Assembly: GCF_013409425.1 (NCBI RefSeq)
Contig: NZ_JACCAC010000001.1
Coordinates: 3,038,001-3,102,000, forward strand
DNA length: 64,000 bases
Direction: 5' to 3'
Source of the DNA: Nocardioides perillae
GTDB lineage: Bacteria > Actinomycetota > Actinomycetes > Propionibacteriales > Nocardioidaceae
Below, one piece after another: positions 25,812 to 36,251 of this stretch. The stretch's first letter is position 1, and each line of letters begins with the position of its first letter. The notes beneath the pieces were generated by a model that searched no databases, was not told where the DNA came from, and saw only the letters and a program-made list of their open reading frames with translations. The translations under genes were made by a program, and so were the position numbers.

Positions 25812-26644
25812 TCCTCGACGAGCGGGGCGGCGCGCTGCGTGGTCGCGTCGAAGCCGACGAGCACGACCCGGGCCGTGGCCAGCGAGCGGTCGCCGTCGCG
25901 CAGGTCGTTCTCGATGACGAAGCTGGTGCGTCCGACGTGCGCGACGCGCGAGCGGACGTCGTACGGCTCGGGGCGGAAGAGCACCGGCACCCGGTAGTCG
26001 ACGTCGCACTGGGCGAGCACCACCGAGCCGGGTGCGGCCGACGTGCCGGCCTCCTCGGCCAGCGCCGCCATGTAGGCGACCCGGGCCTCCTGGAAGTAGG
26101 TGAAGTACTCGACGTTGTTGACGTGGCCGTAGACGTCGACGTCCGAGAAGCGCACCTGCAGCGGCAGCCGGCCGGCGGGGTCGTCGAAGCCCGCGGGGTC
26201 GACCTGCAACGGGCCCCGGGCGGGTGCCGGCTCCAGGAAGCGACCGAGCACCTCGCGCTCCTCGGGCCGCAACCGCCGCGGCTGCTCGGTGGCGAAGACG
26301 TACGGCGTGAGCAGCGAGGTCGCCTGGAGGTAGACGCGCCGCCCGCCGTCGGGCAGGTGGTCGAAGAGCTCGTAGGCCATCGTGAACGAGCCCGCGCGGA
26401 CCTCGGTGATCCAGACCTCGACGTGCACCGGCGTCAGCCGGAAGGTGAGCGGCGCGAGGTAGCGCACCTGGTGGCGCACGACGACGACGCCCTCGGCCAG
26501 CTCCCCGACCGCCGGGTCCGGGGCGTGGGTGAGGAGCATGTCGATGCGCGCCTCCTGGAGGTAGTCCACGTAGGTCACGTTGTTGACGTGGCCCAGCATG
26601 TCCATGTCGGCCCAGCGCAGCTGGCACTCGTAGAGGTGGCGCAC
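25769..26644 (-). CDS. Acyl-CoA thioesterase with two hotdog domains
   Basis: A 291-residue protein made of two tandem 4HBT hotdog domains. Each starts with the same signature: YECQLRWADMDMLGHVNNVTY and later LQVRFSDVDVYGHVNNVEYF, with the catalytic-type Asp in WADMD/FSDVD. It should hydrolyse acyl-CoA esters. The GTG at 26644 (VRHLYECQL) is chosen because codons before it are non-conserved. It is divergent from the thiolase gene (85 bp), suggesting a shared fatty-acyl context. Confidence 0.88.
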   Translation of the reverse strand: MRHLYECQLRWADMDMLGHVNNVTYVDYLQEARIDMLLTHAPDPAVGELAEGVVVVRHQVRYLAPLTFRLTPVHVEVWITEVRAGSFTMAYELFDHLPDGGRRVYLQATSLLTPYVFATEQPRRLRPEEREVLGRFLEPAPARGPLQVDPAGFDDPAGRLPLQVRFSDVDVYGHVNNVEYFTYFQEARVAYMAALAEEAGTSAAPGSVVLAQCDVDYRVPVLFRPEPYDVRSRVAHVGRTSFVIENDLRDGDRSLATARVVLVGFDATTQRAAPLVEDYRSLLSSKVLTMN

Positions 26645-26729
26645 ACCACGGATGCTGCCACCTGCGGCACCCGGCGCACCGTCTAGGGTGGCCGGGCCCC
26701 GCAGTCCCGCACGCTCGAACGGAGTCCTC

Positions 26730-27947
26730 ATGCCCGAGGCAGTCATCGTCTCCGCCGCCCGGTCGGCCATCGGCCGCGCCAACAAGGGGTCGCTCAAGGA
26801 CCTGCGTCCTGACGACCTCGCCGCCACCATCGTCAAGGCGGCGCTCGACAAGGTGCCGGCACTCGACCCGACCACGGTCGACGACCTCTACCTCGGCTGC
26901 GGCCTGCCGGGCGGCGAGTCGGGCTTCAACATGGCCCGGGTCGTCAACGTGGTCAACGGCATGGACACCGTGCCGGGCGCGACCGTCACGCGCTACTGCG
27001 CGTCCTCGGTGCAGACCACCCGCATGGCCTTCCACGCCATCAAGGCCGGCGAGGGCGACGTCTTCGTCAGCGCCGGCGTGGAGACGGTGTCGCGCTTCCG
27101 CAAGGGCACCTCCGACCACTGGCCCGAGACGGAGAACCCCCTCTTCGCCGACGCCCAGGCGCGCACGAAGAAGACCGCCGAGGGCGGCAGCACGTGGCAC
27201 GACCCGCGCGAGGACGGCCTCGTCCCCGACGCCTACATCGCGATGGGTCAGACGGCCGAGAACGTCGCCACCCTGCGCGGGCTCGACCGCAAGGAGCTCG
27301 ACGAGTTCGCCGTGCGCTCGCAGAACCTCGCCGAGAAGGCGATCGCCGACGGTTTCTGGGCGCGCGAGATCACCCCGGTCACGGCCCCCGACGGCACCGT
27401 CGTCACGGCCGACGACGGCCCGCGCGCCGGCGTGACGTACGACGCGATCGCGGCGCTGCAGCCCGCCTTCCGCCCCGACGGCGTCGTCACGGCCGGCAAC
27501 TGCTGCCCGCTGAACGACGGCGCGGCCGCGGTCGTCGTCATGTCCGACACCAAGGCCGCCGAGCTCGGCCTCACCCCGCTCGCGCGCATCGTGTCGACGG
27601 GCGTGTCGGGCCTCTCGCCCGAGATCATGGGCCTCGGCCCCGTCGAGGCGACCAACCGTGCCCTGGCCAACGCGGGCATGAGCATCGGCGACATCGACCT
27701 CGTGGAGATCAACGAGGCCTTCGCCGCCCAGGTGGTGCCGTCCTACCAGGACCTCGGCATCGACCTCGACCGCCTCAACGTCAACGGCGGCGCGATCGCG
27801 GTCGGCCACCCCTTCGGCATGACGGGCGCCCGCCTGCAGAACACCCTGCTCAACTCGCTGGACTGGCACGACAAGTCCACCGGCCTCATCACCATGTGCG
27901 TCGGTGGCGGCCAGGGCATGGCGCTGATCCTGGAGCGGATGTCCTGA
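26730..27947 (+). CDS. Acetyl-CoA acetyltransferase / thiolase
   Basis: A 405-residue type II thiolase catalysing reversible Claisen condensation or thiolytic cleavage of 3-ketoacyl-CoA. The nucleophile is Cys90 in RYCASSVQ, the active-site His is His360 in [10 protein letters not shown], and the second Cys is Cys390 in TMCVGGGQG. The ATG at 26730 has GGAG 5 nt upstream, and a TAGGGT box at about 26684-26689 gives a true leader. A strong hairpin terminator follows. Beta-oxidation or acetoacetyl-CoA synthesis cannot be separated from sequence alone. Confidence 0.92.
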   Translation: MPEAVIVSAARSAIGRANKGSLKDLRPDDLAATIVKAALDKVPALDPTTVDDLYLGCGLPGGESGFNMARVVNVVNGMDTVPGATVTRYCASSVQTTRMAFHAIKAGEGDVFVSAGVETVSRFRKGTSDHWPETENPLFADAQARTKKTAEGGSTWHDPREDGLVPDAYIAMGQTAENVATLRGLDRKELDEFAVRSQNLAEKAIADGFWAREITPVTAPDGTVVTADDGPRAGVTYDAIAALQPAFRPDGVVTAGNCCPLNDGAAAVVVMSDTKAAELGLTPLARIVSTGVSGLSPEIMGLGPVEATNRALANAGMSIGDIDLVEINEAFAAQVVPSYQDLGIDLDRLNVNGGAIAVGHPFGMTGARLQNTLLNSLDWHDKSTGLITMCVGGGQGMALILERMS

Positions 27948-27970
27948 CCTCGGGTCGGCACCGCTGACCG

Positions 27971-28012
27971 AGGAGAGCCCGTCCCGCCCACGGCCGCGGG
28001 GCGGGCTCTCCT
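27971..28012 (+). terminator. Hairpin terminator of thiolase gene
   Basis: AGGAGAGCCCG (27971-27981) pairs with CGGGCTCTCCT (28002-28012), with CCGCC/GGGGCG extending the stem. It lies just after the thiolase stop and before the marR promoter. Confidence 0.7.
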
Positions 28013-28030
28013 GCGTGCCGGTCCCCCACC

Positions 28031-28036
28031 TAGGAT
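28031..28036 (+). promoter_or_regulatory. -10 of marR-type gene (leaderless)
   Basis: TAGGAT ends 7 nt before the ATG at 28044. Confidence 0.55.
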
Positions 28037-28043
28037 CGGGCGC

Positions 28044-28532
28044 ATGACCGAGGGGGGCACCACCCGCTGGCTCGAGGAGCGGCAGCAGCACGCGTGGCGC
28101 GCGCTGCTCGTGGGCACGACGCTGCTCTACGACCGGCTCGACCAGGACCTGCGACGCGGCTTCGACCTCTCGCTCGGCGAGTACGAGATCCTGGTGCGGC
28201 TCTCCGAGGCCCCCGGGCGTGCCCTGCGGATGGCCCACCTCGCCGACTCGCTGCGCCACAGCCGCAGCCGCGTGACCCACACGGTCGGCCGGATGGAGGC
28301 CGCGGGGCTCGTGCAGCGCTCGCGCTGCGGCGACGACGGGCGCGGGATCCTCGCCACGCTGACCGACGAGGGCTTCGGGTTGCTCGAGCGGGCCGCGCCG
28401 CTGCACGTCGCGGGCGTGCGCGCCGGGCTGGTCGACCTCGTCAGCGACGAGGACCTCGCGGCCATGGGCCGGGTCATGGACGCCGTGGCGGACCGCCTCG
28501 TGGGCGGCCACCCCGGCGCCGACATCCGCTGA
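28044..28532 (+). CDS. MarR-family transcriptional regulator
   Basis: A 162-residue winged-helix regulator. [22 protein letters not shown] and [20 protein letters not shown] form the helix-turn-helix. [19 protein letters not shown] is the beta-wing, with the conserved D-GR turn. Flanking helices should dimerise. The target is unknown; the upstream thiolase and divergent thioesterase genes are candidates by position only. It is leaderless and ends in an 11-bp perfect hairpin. Confidence 0.88.
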   Translation: MTEGGTTRWLEERQQHAWRALLVGTTLLYDRLDQDLRRGFDLSLGEYEILVRLSEAPGRALRMAHLADSLRHSRSRVTHTVGRMEAAGLVQRSRCGDDGRGILATLTDEGFGLLERAAPLHVAGVRAGLVDLVSDEDLAAMGRVMDAVADRLVGGHPGADIR

Positions 28533-28536
28533 ACCC

Positions 28537-28561
28537 CGGGCGGCCCGGCACGGGCCGCCCG
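28537..28561. terminator. Perfect 11-bp hairpin between marR and ettA (convergent)
   Basis: CGGGCGGCCCG (28537-28547), loop GCA, CGGGCCGCCCG (28551-28561). It lies between convergent genes, so it can serve both. Confidence 0.7.
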
Positions 28562-28577
28562 AGGGCCGGCGCGCCGG

Positions 28578-30260
<1,683 letters not shown>

Positions 30261-30267
30261 GCCCCCG

Positions 30268-30273
30268 AGCCTA
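30268..30273 (-). promoter_or_regulatory. -10 of ettA (leaderless)
   Basis: TAGGCT on the minus strand ends 7 nt before the ettA ATG. Confidence 0.55.
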
Positions 30274-30324
30274 CGGCCGGACGCGCTCGGCGCGCCCCTC
30301 GGGGCACCGGCCGGGAAGCCGGCC

Positions 30325-30768
30325 TCACGCGGCCGTCGCGGGCACGGGCGCCGGGTCGGAGCCGGCCGGCGTCGCAGGAGCGCCGGCCGCGGCCCCGGTC
30401 GGCGCCTCGCGGTGCGGACGGCGTCGGGTGAACGACCCGGCCCCGTGCACGAGGTCGTGCCCCACCGCGTCGGCGACGACGACGTGGCGCGACGCCCGGG
30501 TGCCGTCATCGCGACGCCAGGACTCGGCCACGAGGCGCCCCTGCACCACGACCGGGTCTCCCTGGCGCAGCGAGTCTGCGGCGTTGCGCGCCAGGTGCGC
30601 CCAGGCCTTGACGGTGAACCACACCGACGGGAGGTCCTCCCAGCCGCCCTCGCGCCGGCGCCGCGGCGTGCAGCCGACCCGGAAGGACGCCAGCGGTCCC
30701 CCGCTCGTCTCGGTGACGGTGACGTCGCTGCCCAGCCAGCCGCGCAACGTGATCTCGGGCTCGTGCAC
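30325..30768 (-). CDS. Single-stranded DNA-binding protein paralogue (SSB-like)
   Basis: A 147-residue OB-fold protein: ITLRGWLGSDVTVTET, LASFRVGCTPRRRR, WFTVKAWAHLARNAADSLRQGDPVVVQGRL and SRHVVVADAVGHDL follow the SSB fold. The C-terminus is Ala/Pro-rich and ends PVPATAA. It lacks the acidic DDDIPF-type tip that recruits partners in housekeeping SSB, so it is a divergent second SSB. The GTG at 30768 has AGGAG 4 nt upstream. Next to ettA it corresponds by order to Rv2478c. Confidence 0.85.
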   Translation of the reverse strand: MHEPEITLRGWLGSDVTVTETSGGPLASFRVGCTPRRRREGGWEDLPSVWFTVKAWAHLARNAADSLRQGDPVVVQGRLVAESWRRDDGTRASRHVVVADAVGHDLVHGAGSFTRRRPHREAPTGAAAGAPATPAGSDPAPVPATAA

Positions 30769-30920
30769 GGTGCTCCTCTCCGGCGCGGACCCTCCGCGCC
30801 ACCGGTCGCCACCCTGGCGCGGGCCGGACGCCGGAGGGCCGGGCCTCCCCCGACCTGTGGACGGACACCAGCCCGGGCGCGCCTGTGCACGCGTGGCGGC
30901 CCGGTTGGGAGGATGTCCCC

Positions 30921-31484
30921 GTGACCTCCTCACCTCCCTCCCGACCCGCCGTGCTCCGCGTGCTCGTGCCGGCGGCCCTGCTCCTGGCCACCGCCTGCGG
31001 CGGGCAGGACGACGGGGCCGACCCCGCGGCGTACGAGCAGGTCCGCGGGCGCGACCTGTGCCGCGCCGTCGGGGACGCGCCGGTGGAGGAGCTGCTGGTG
31101 GAGTCGGGTGCGGCGCGCTTCGACGAGCGCTCCGGCGACGTCCTGGTCGGCGGCCTCGACGTCTCCGAGGGCGAGGTCGAGGGTCTGCCATCGTGCACGT
31201 GGACCGCCACCGACGCCGTGGTGGGGGTGCGCGTCTACGCCGCCGAGCTCGGCACGGGCACGGGCCCGGACGGCACGGTCACGAGCGAGGTCGAGGTCGG
31301 CGGCGAGGCGGCGCTCGAGCAGCAGCTCGGCGACGGCGCCGCGTGCGTGGACTTCCTGCCGCTGGGCGACGACCTCTGGCTGGCCGTCGACGCGACGCTG
31401 CCGACCGGCGAGCCGTGCCCCCTCACCCGCGCGCTGGCCGCCGCCGCGGTCGACGACGTGCGCGGGCTCGCCGCCGGGTCCTGA
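30921..31484 (+). CDS. Putative lipoprotein of unknown function
   Basis: A 187-residue exported protein. A short signal sequence VLVPAALLLATAC ends in a lipobox with Cys26, followed by GGQDDG. The mature part has several Cys (LCRAVGD, SCTW, ACVDF, PCPLTR) and a DUF3558-like layout in which the protein starts with a small Cys-bounded domain, but the match is weak. The GTG at 30921 has GGGAGG about 9 nt upstream. It is divergent from the SSB-like gene and convergent with the GTPase operon. Confidence 0.65.
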   Translation: MTSSPPSRPAVLRVLVPAALLLATACGGQDDGADPAAYEQVRGRDLCRAVGDAPVEELLVESGAARFDERSGDVLVGGLDVSEGEVEGLPSCTWTATDAVVGVRVYAAELGTGTGPDGTVTSEVEVGGEAALEQQLGDGAACVDFLPLGDDLWLAVDATLPTGEPCPLTRALAAAAVDDVRGLAAGS

Positions 31485-31511
31485 CGCGACCTCGGTCGGT
31501 GGCCGGGAGCC

Positions 31512-33167
31512 TCAGCCCGTGATGCGGGCGACCTCGGCGCGCAGCTCGCGGTAGGCCGCGACCTCCGCCTGGATCGGGTGCACCACCAGCTCGTCGGCGA
31601 CGTCGGCGATGGCGGAGCGCAGTCGTTGGTCGGCCGAGCGCGCGCGGGCGCGCGCGGTCAGCGAGACCAGCACCCGCGCCAGCAGGGCGAGCAGGATGCC
31701 CGCCGCGACCCCGCCGAGGAGCAGGGCGGTCGGCGCCGGCAGGCCGGAGTACGACGGCGCGTCGGGCAGGTCGAGCTGGAGGAAGCCGGCGGCGGCGAGC
31801 GCGCCCAGCCAGGCGGCCCCGACCAGGGCGGTGAGCAGCAGGGCCCACTGCACGACGCGCAGGGCGCCCGCCCACCACGGCAGCCGGGCGACGCCGAGGT
31901 CGGTGCCCGCGACCGCCGCGTCGAGGCGGTCGCCGAGCTCGGGCACGCGGGAGACCGAGGCGCGGCGCACCGCGTCGGCGAAGGGGCCGCGCACCTCGCC
32001 GACGGCGTCGTCGGCCACCGCGCGCACGGCCGCGTCGACGCGCGCGCGCTGCACGCCCGTGGCCTCGGGCACCGAGGTGCGCGCCCGACCGGTGAGCTCG
32101 CGGCCCGACGAGCCGAGGTCGAGGTGGAGCCGCTTCAGCGGGTCGGGACGCAGCCGCGAGACCCAGGAGACCAGGGGCCAGCCGGTGGCCCGGCCGGCGC
32201 GCACGCGGGTCGCGGTCTGCACCGCGTCGACGACCGTGGGGACCCCCGCCGAGTCGGCGAGCGCGTCGCGCAGCTCCACGACGCGCGGGGCGCCGAGGTC
32301 GCGCGGTCGGCCGTCGCCGGCGGCCGTGCCGAGCCGGCGGGCAGCGGCCTGCAGGTCGGCCTCGAGACGCTCCCGCGTCGCCTTCTTGCTCTTCACCTGC
32401 GCGCCGATGCGCTCGCGCAGCTCGTCGAGGCCCCACCCCTCGCGGGCGCTGGCGGCGATGACGGGCACCCGGTCGAGCCCGTCGGCGTCGAGCAGGCGGC
32501 GCACGTCGGCCAGCATCGCGGCTCGCCGCTCCTCCGGCACCCGGTCGACGTGGTTGAGCACCACGACCATGACGTCCTGGTGGGTGGCGAGCGGGGCGAG
32601 GTAGCGGTCGTGGATCGCCGCGTCGGCGTACTTCTGGGGGTCGAGGACCCACACCAGCATGTCGGCGAGCTGCACGAGCCGGTCCACCTCGAGGTGGTGG
32701 GCGACCTCGGTGGAGTCGTGGTCGGGCAGGTCGAGGAGCACCACGCCCTGCAGCGCGCCGTCCTCGCGCCGGGTGTCGAGCATCGAGTCGCGGGTCACCT
32801 GGTGCCGCGCGGGGATGCCGAGCCACTCGAGCAGCTCCTCGGCGCCCTCACGACCCCACACGCACGCGGTGGCCCACGAGGTCGTGGGCCGGCGCACCCC
32901 GACGGCCGAGAGCTCGAGCCCGGTCAGCGCGTTGAACGTCGACGACTTGCCCGAGCCGGTCGCGCCGGCGATGGCGACCACCGTGTGGTCGGCCGAGAGC
33001 CGCAGCCGACCCTCGGAGCGCTCGACGACGGCCTGCACCTCGTCGACGACGTCGTCGGCCACCCGCCCGCGCGCCAGCTCGACGGCCGCCCGCAGGGCCT
33101 CCACGCGGGCGTCGGTGCCGGAACCACGGGAGACCAGCCGGCGGGCTCCCTCGAGCAGGGACGTCAT
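31512..33167 (-). CDS. Dynamin-like GTPase with C-terminal membrane helices (second of pair)
   Basis: A 551-residue protein. G1 is GATGSGKSS at about 68-76, G3 DLPDHDS near 146 and G4 NHVD near 211. A helical middle domain follows, then two hydrophobic helices at about 430-500 (LLLTALVGAAWLGALAAAG, LLLGGVAAGILLALLARVLV). This is the layout of bacterial dynamin-like or YfjP-type GTPases that act on membranes. The ATG at 33167 follows GAGGAGAAG. It is 119 bp downstream of a second GTPase in the same direction. The arrangement resembles Streptomyces DynA/DynB (septum stabilisation), which is inference. Confidence 0.8.
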   Translation of the reverse strand: MTSLLEGARRLVSRGSGTDARVEALRAAVELARGRVADDVVDEVQAVVERSEGRLRLSADHTVVAIAGATGSGKSSTFNALTGLELSAVGVRRPTTSWATACVWGREGAEELLEWLGIPARHQVTRDSMLDTRREDGALQGVVLLDLPDHDSTEVAHHLEVDRLVQLADMLVWVLDPQKYADAAIHDRYLAPLATHQDVMVVVLNHVDRVPEERRAAMLADVRRLLDADGLDRVPVIAASAREGWGLDELRERIGAQVKSKKATRERLEADLQAAARRLGTAAGDGRPRDLGAPRVVELRDALADSAGVPTVVDAVQTATRVRAGRATGWPLVSWVSRLRPDPLKRLHLDLGSSGRELTGRARTSVPEATGVQRARVDAAVRAVADDAVGEVRGPFADAVRRASVSRVPELGDRLDAAVAGTDLGVARLPWWAGALRVVQWALLLTALVGAAWLGALAAAGFLQLDLPDAPSYSGLPAPTALLLGGVAAGILLALLARVLVSLTARARARSADQRLRSAIADVADELVVHPIQAEVAAYRELRAEVARITG

Positions 33168-33286
33168 CTTCTCCTCGTGCAGGTGCGCTGCGGTCGTGGC
33201 GATCGTGGGGGTGGAGTGGCGCGCGGTGCGGGGCGGACGGTGCGGGTGGTGCGTCGCGCGGGCTCCCAGCCTAGGGGGTGCCCGCC

Positions 33287-35074
33287 TCACCCTCGCGGGG
33301 TCTTGGCCTCCTCGAAGCGCAGGTCGTCGACGCGGCGCGACGCCGCCCGCAGCGTCTCGGCGGCCTGCGGGTCGACCTCGAGACTGTCGAGCAGCGCGGT
33401 GAAGCGGTCCTGCTCGGCCCCGAGGAGGGTGTCGACGCGTCGCTCGAGGTCGGCGCGGGCCCGGTCGGCGAGGCGGCGCACGGCCTGGTCGCCGAAGACG
33501 GCCTCGAGCAGCTTCTGACCGACGACGGCGCCGCCGCCGGCGATCGCGCCCTCGGCGGCGACCAGCGCGCCGCCCGAGTGGGCGAAGACCACGATCATCA
33601 GTGCGACGGACAGCCCGTTCACGCCGTACGCGAGGAACCGGGCGGTCGTGCGCTTGTCGGCGCCCTCGGTGCGGACCATCTCGAGGATGCCGCCCTGCCA
33701 CTCGCGCACCTCGCGCTCGGCCCGGCGGCGGAAGTCGCGCGAGGCGCGGGTGAGGTCCTCGCCGGCGTCGGCCAGGAGGGCGGCGCCGGCGGCGTGGGAC
33801 GACCACGAGGCGGCCGCGCGCTCGGCGGCGGCCTCGGCGTGCTCGAGCACCAGCGTCTCGAGGCCCGACTCGACCGCGACGGTGACCCGCTCGGCCTGCT
33901 GCGGCTTGCCCTTGACCGCGTTGACGATGCGGTCGCGGATCTTGCCGACGCGGTGCTCGAGCGAGCGCAGCAGCTCGCCGGTGCCGACGAACTCCTGCCA
34001 GCGCGCCATCACCTCGCCGCGCAGCAGGGTGCCGTCGGCCGAGGCGCGGGCGACGGCCTCGCGGGCGAGGTCGTAGGCCGCGGCGGCGTCGGCCCGCAGG
34101 CGCTCGGCGACCGCGACCTGCTCGGCCGAGGCGTCCGCGACGACGTGGGAGCGGCCCGACAGCGACCGGACGGCGCCGTCGAGCGTCTGCTTGACGACGG
34201 CTGCGCGCGCCTCGGAGTCCTCGGCGAGCGAGTCGAGCCACCCGCGCACGTCGGCGACGTGGGAGGCGGGCAGCAGGCCCTCCTCGGTGATCGGGCCTTC
34301 GTGCACCACGAAGAGCGGGGAGTCCTGGAGGCCGCGGCTGGCCAGCATGCGGGCCAGGTGGGTCGCGACCGTCTCGACGGCCTCCTCGGGCGTGCGGTCC
34401 AGCACGATCGCGACCGCGGTCGAGCGCTCGGCGGCCAGGCGCAGGAAGTTCCACGGCACCTGGTCGGCGTAGCGGGCCGCCGAGGTGACGAAGAGCCACA
34501 GGTCGGCCGCCGCGAGCAGCTGGGCGGCGAGGGTGCGGTTGCGCTCCTCGACCGAGTCGACGTCGGGCGCGTCGAGCACCGCCAGGCCGCGCGGGACCGC
34601 CTCGGTCGCGACCAGCTGCAGCGCGTCGGGGTCGTCGGTGGCGTAGGGGACCCGCTCGAGGTCGGGCAGCAGCCGGTCCTGGCCGAACCACTCGGCGTCG
34701 TCGGGGTGGTGCACGAGCACCGGGGAGCGGGTGGTCGGGCGCAGGACGCCCGGCGCGGTGACGCGGTGGCCCACGAGGGAGTTGACCAGGGTGGACTTGC
34801 CGGCGCCCGTGGACCCGCCGACGACGGCGAGCAGGGGCGCGTCGATGGTCATCAGGCGCGGGATGACGTAGTCCTCGAGCTGGTCGACCATCTCGCGGCG
34901 GGCCGCACGCTGCTCCGCCACGCCCGGCACGTCCAGCGGGAGCGCAGCCCCCTGCAGCGCGCTGCGCAGCTGCACCAGCGCGGTCAGCATGCGGGTGCTC
35001 TGGGCGGCCGGGGCGGCCGGGCCGCTCGGGGCGGGCCCGGGGGTCTCGGGGGGCTCGGTCGGCTCGGGGCTCAT
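33287..35074 (-). CDS. Dynamin-like GTPase (first of pair)
   Basis: A 595-residue protein. A Pro-rich N-terminus (1-25) precedes the G-domain with G1 GGSTGAGKST at about 86-95 and G3 DAPDVDS near 170. The G4 position is degenerate (VLDRTPEE instead of NKxD). Long helical middle segments follow, with hydrophobic stretches at about 470-530 (FLAYGVNGLSVALMIVVFAHSGGALVAAEG). The ATG overlaps the prsW stop as ATGA, so translation is coupled. Two different GTPases in tandem suggest a heteromeric membrane-remodelling system. Confidence 0.8.
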   Translation of the reverse strand: MSPEPTEPPETPGPAPSGPAAPAAQSTRMLTALVQLRSALQGAALPLDVPGVAEQRAARREMVDQLEDYVIPRLMTIDAPLLAVVGGSTGAGKSTLVNSLVGHRVTAPGVLRPTTRSPVLVHHPDDAEWFGQDRLLPDLERVPYATDDPDALQLVATEAVPRGLAVLDAPDVDSVEERNRTLAAQLLAAADLWLFVTSAARYADQVPWNFLRLAAERSTAVAIVLDRTPEEAVETVATHLARMLASRGLQDSPLFVVHEGPITEEGLLPASHVADVRGWLDSLAEDSEARAAVVKQTLDGAVRSLSGRSHVVADASAEQVAVAERLRADAAAAYDLAREAVARASADGTLLRGEVMARWQEFVGTGELLRSLEHRVGKIRDRIVNAVKGKPQQAERVTVAVESGLETLVLEHAEAAAERAAASWSSHAAGAALLADAGEDLTRASRDFRRRAEREVREWQGGILEMVRTEGADKRTTARFLAYGVNGLSVALMIVVFAHSGGALVAAEGAIAGGGAVVGQKLLEAVFGDQAVRRLADRARADLERRVDTLLGAEQDRFTALLDSLEVDPQAAETLRAASRRVDDLRFEEAKTPRG

Positions 35075-36192
35075 CGGGCGGGGACCACCTGTCCGGGGAG
35101 GGCGACGTGCGGTCGCACGGCGTGGATGCGGGCGACGAAGTGCTGACCGCGCTCGGCGAAGTCGGGCGGCGGGGTGCCGCGGAGGTAGCGGTGGTGCAGG
35201 AAGCCGAGCTCGACGGCCGCCTGCTGGTAGTCGCGGACCGCGGCCAGCATCGCGGGCCCGCCGACCGCGCGCGCGTGGCGACGGCTGGCGCGGCGTGCCT
35301 GCAGGTCGACCAGCCAGGGCACGTCGACCGCCGGCAGCAGGCCGCGGGCGGCGGCGTCCTCCAGCGCGATCCGCAGCACCCGGCCCTCGGCCCGCCGCGC
35401 CCACACCGAGAGCCCCGCGACGAAGAAGAACGCGGGGACCATCAGCAGGAGGTAGGTGCCGAGGAACCCGCCGAACCCGAAGAGGGTCGAGCCGTTCCAC
35501 AGGGCGTGGGCGGTCACGGCCAGTGCGTACCCCGTCAGGGGCGCCGTGACGCGCACGAGCCCGGACCGGGCGCCCACCGCGATGCCGACACCGATGCCGG
35601 TGAAGGCGGTGAAGAGCGGGTGCGCGAAGGGGCTGAAGAGGCAGCGCACGAGGAAGGTGCCGGTGACGGCCTCGACGCCGCCGGGCCCGACGCCGTCGGT
35701 GCCGTCGTAGGCCGCGGCGAGGTAGAGGACGTTCTCGACGAAGGCGAAGCCGACGCCCACCATGCCGGCGTAGACGATGCCGTCGAGCACGCCGTCGAGC
35801 TCGTGGCGCCGCCACCACAGGAGCAGCAGCAGGAACAGGCCCTTGGTGAGCTCCTCGGTGACCGGCGCGACGACCGCGAGGCTCGCCGCCTCGGTCACGG
35901 GCACCAGGAGCCCGCCGATGCCGCCGAGCACCAGCGCGAAGGCGGTCGCGACCACGCCGCCCCACACCAGGCCGGCGGCCAGCAGCCGCCGCGGCTCGGG
36001 CTCGTAGCGGTCGAGCCAGACGAAGCAGGCGACGACCGGTCCGACCGGGAGCGCCGCGAGCACCGTGGCGAGCAGGACCGTGCCGGGGGCGCCGGAGAGG
36101 GCCACGACGAGCGCGAGCGGCACCGCGCAGAGCGCCACCAGGACCGTCACCACGACCGTGAACGCGACGCTGTCGCGGGGTCGCCTGGCCAT
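35071..36192 (-). CDS. PrsW-family intramembrane metalloprotease
   Basis: A 373-residue polytopic membrane protein with about eight hydrophobic helices. The PrsW signature residues are present: VTEELTKGLF (EE), FVENVLY, HPLFTAF and HALWNGS. In Bacillus PrsW performs site-1 cleavage of an anti-sigma factor; no anti-sigma gene is adjacent here. The C-terminal about 90 residues are soluble and helical. The ATG at 36192 has TAGGCT ending 6 nt upstream, so this is the promoter-proximal gene of a three-gene operon with the GTPases. Confidence 0.85.
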   Translation of the reverse strand: MARRPRDSVAFTVVVTVLVALCAVPLALVVALSGAPGTVLLATVLAALPVGPVVACFVWLDRYEPEPRRLLAAGLVWGGVVATAFALVLGGIGGLLVPVTEAASLAVVAPVTEELTKGLFLLLLLWWRRHELDGVLDGIVYAGMVGVGFAFVENVLYLAAAYDGTDGVGPGGVEAVTGTFLVRCLFSPFAHPLFTAFTGIGVGIAVGARSGLVRVTAPLTGYALAVTAHALWNGSTLFGFGGFLGTYLLLMVPAFFFVAGLSVWARRAEGRVLRIALEDAAARGLLPAVDVPWLVDLQARRASRRHARAVGGPAMLAAVRDYQQAAVELGFLHHRYLRGTPPPDFAERGQHFVARIHAVRPHVALPGQVVPAR

Positions 36193-36198
36193 GCCGGG

Positions 36199-36204
36199 AG
36201 CCTA
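36199..36204 (-). promoter_or_regulatory. -10 of prsW-GTPase operon (leaderless)
   Basis: TAGGCT on the minus strand ends 6 nt before the ATG at 36192. Confidence 0.5.
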
Positions 36205-36238
36205 TCGGAGCAGGTGGGACGGCGTGTCGCGACCGGCG

Positions 36239-36244
36239 TAGAGT
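36239..36244 (+). promoter_or_regulatory. -10 of pepP (leaderless, decides start)
   Basis: TAGAGT ends 7 nt before the GTG at 36252. The alternative GTG at 36243 would lie inside the hexamer. Confidence 0.55.
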
Positions 36245-36251
36245 GCGGGAG

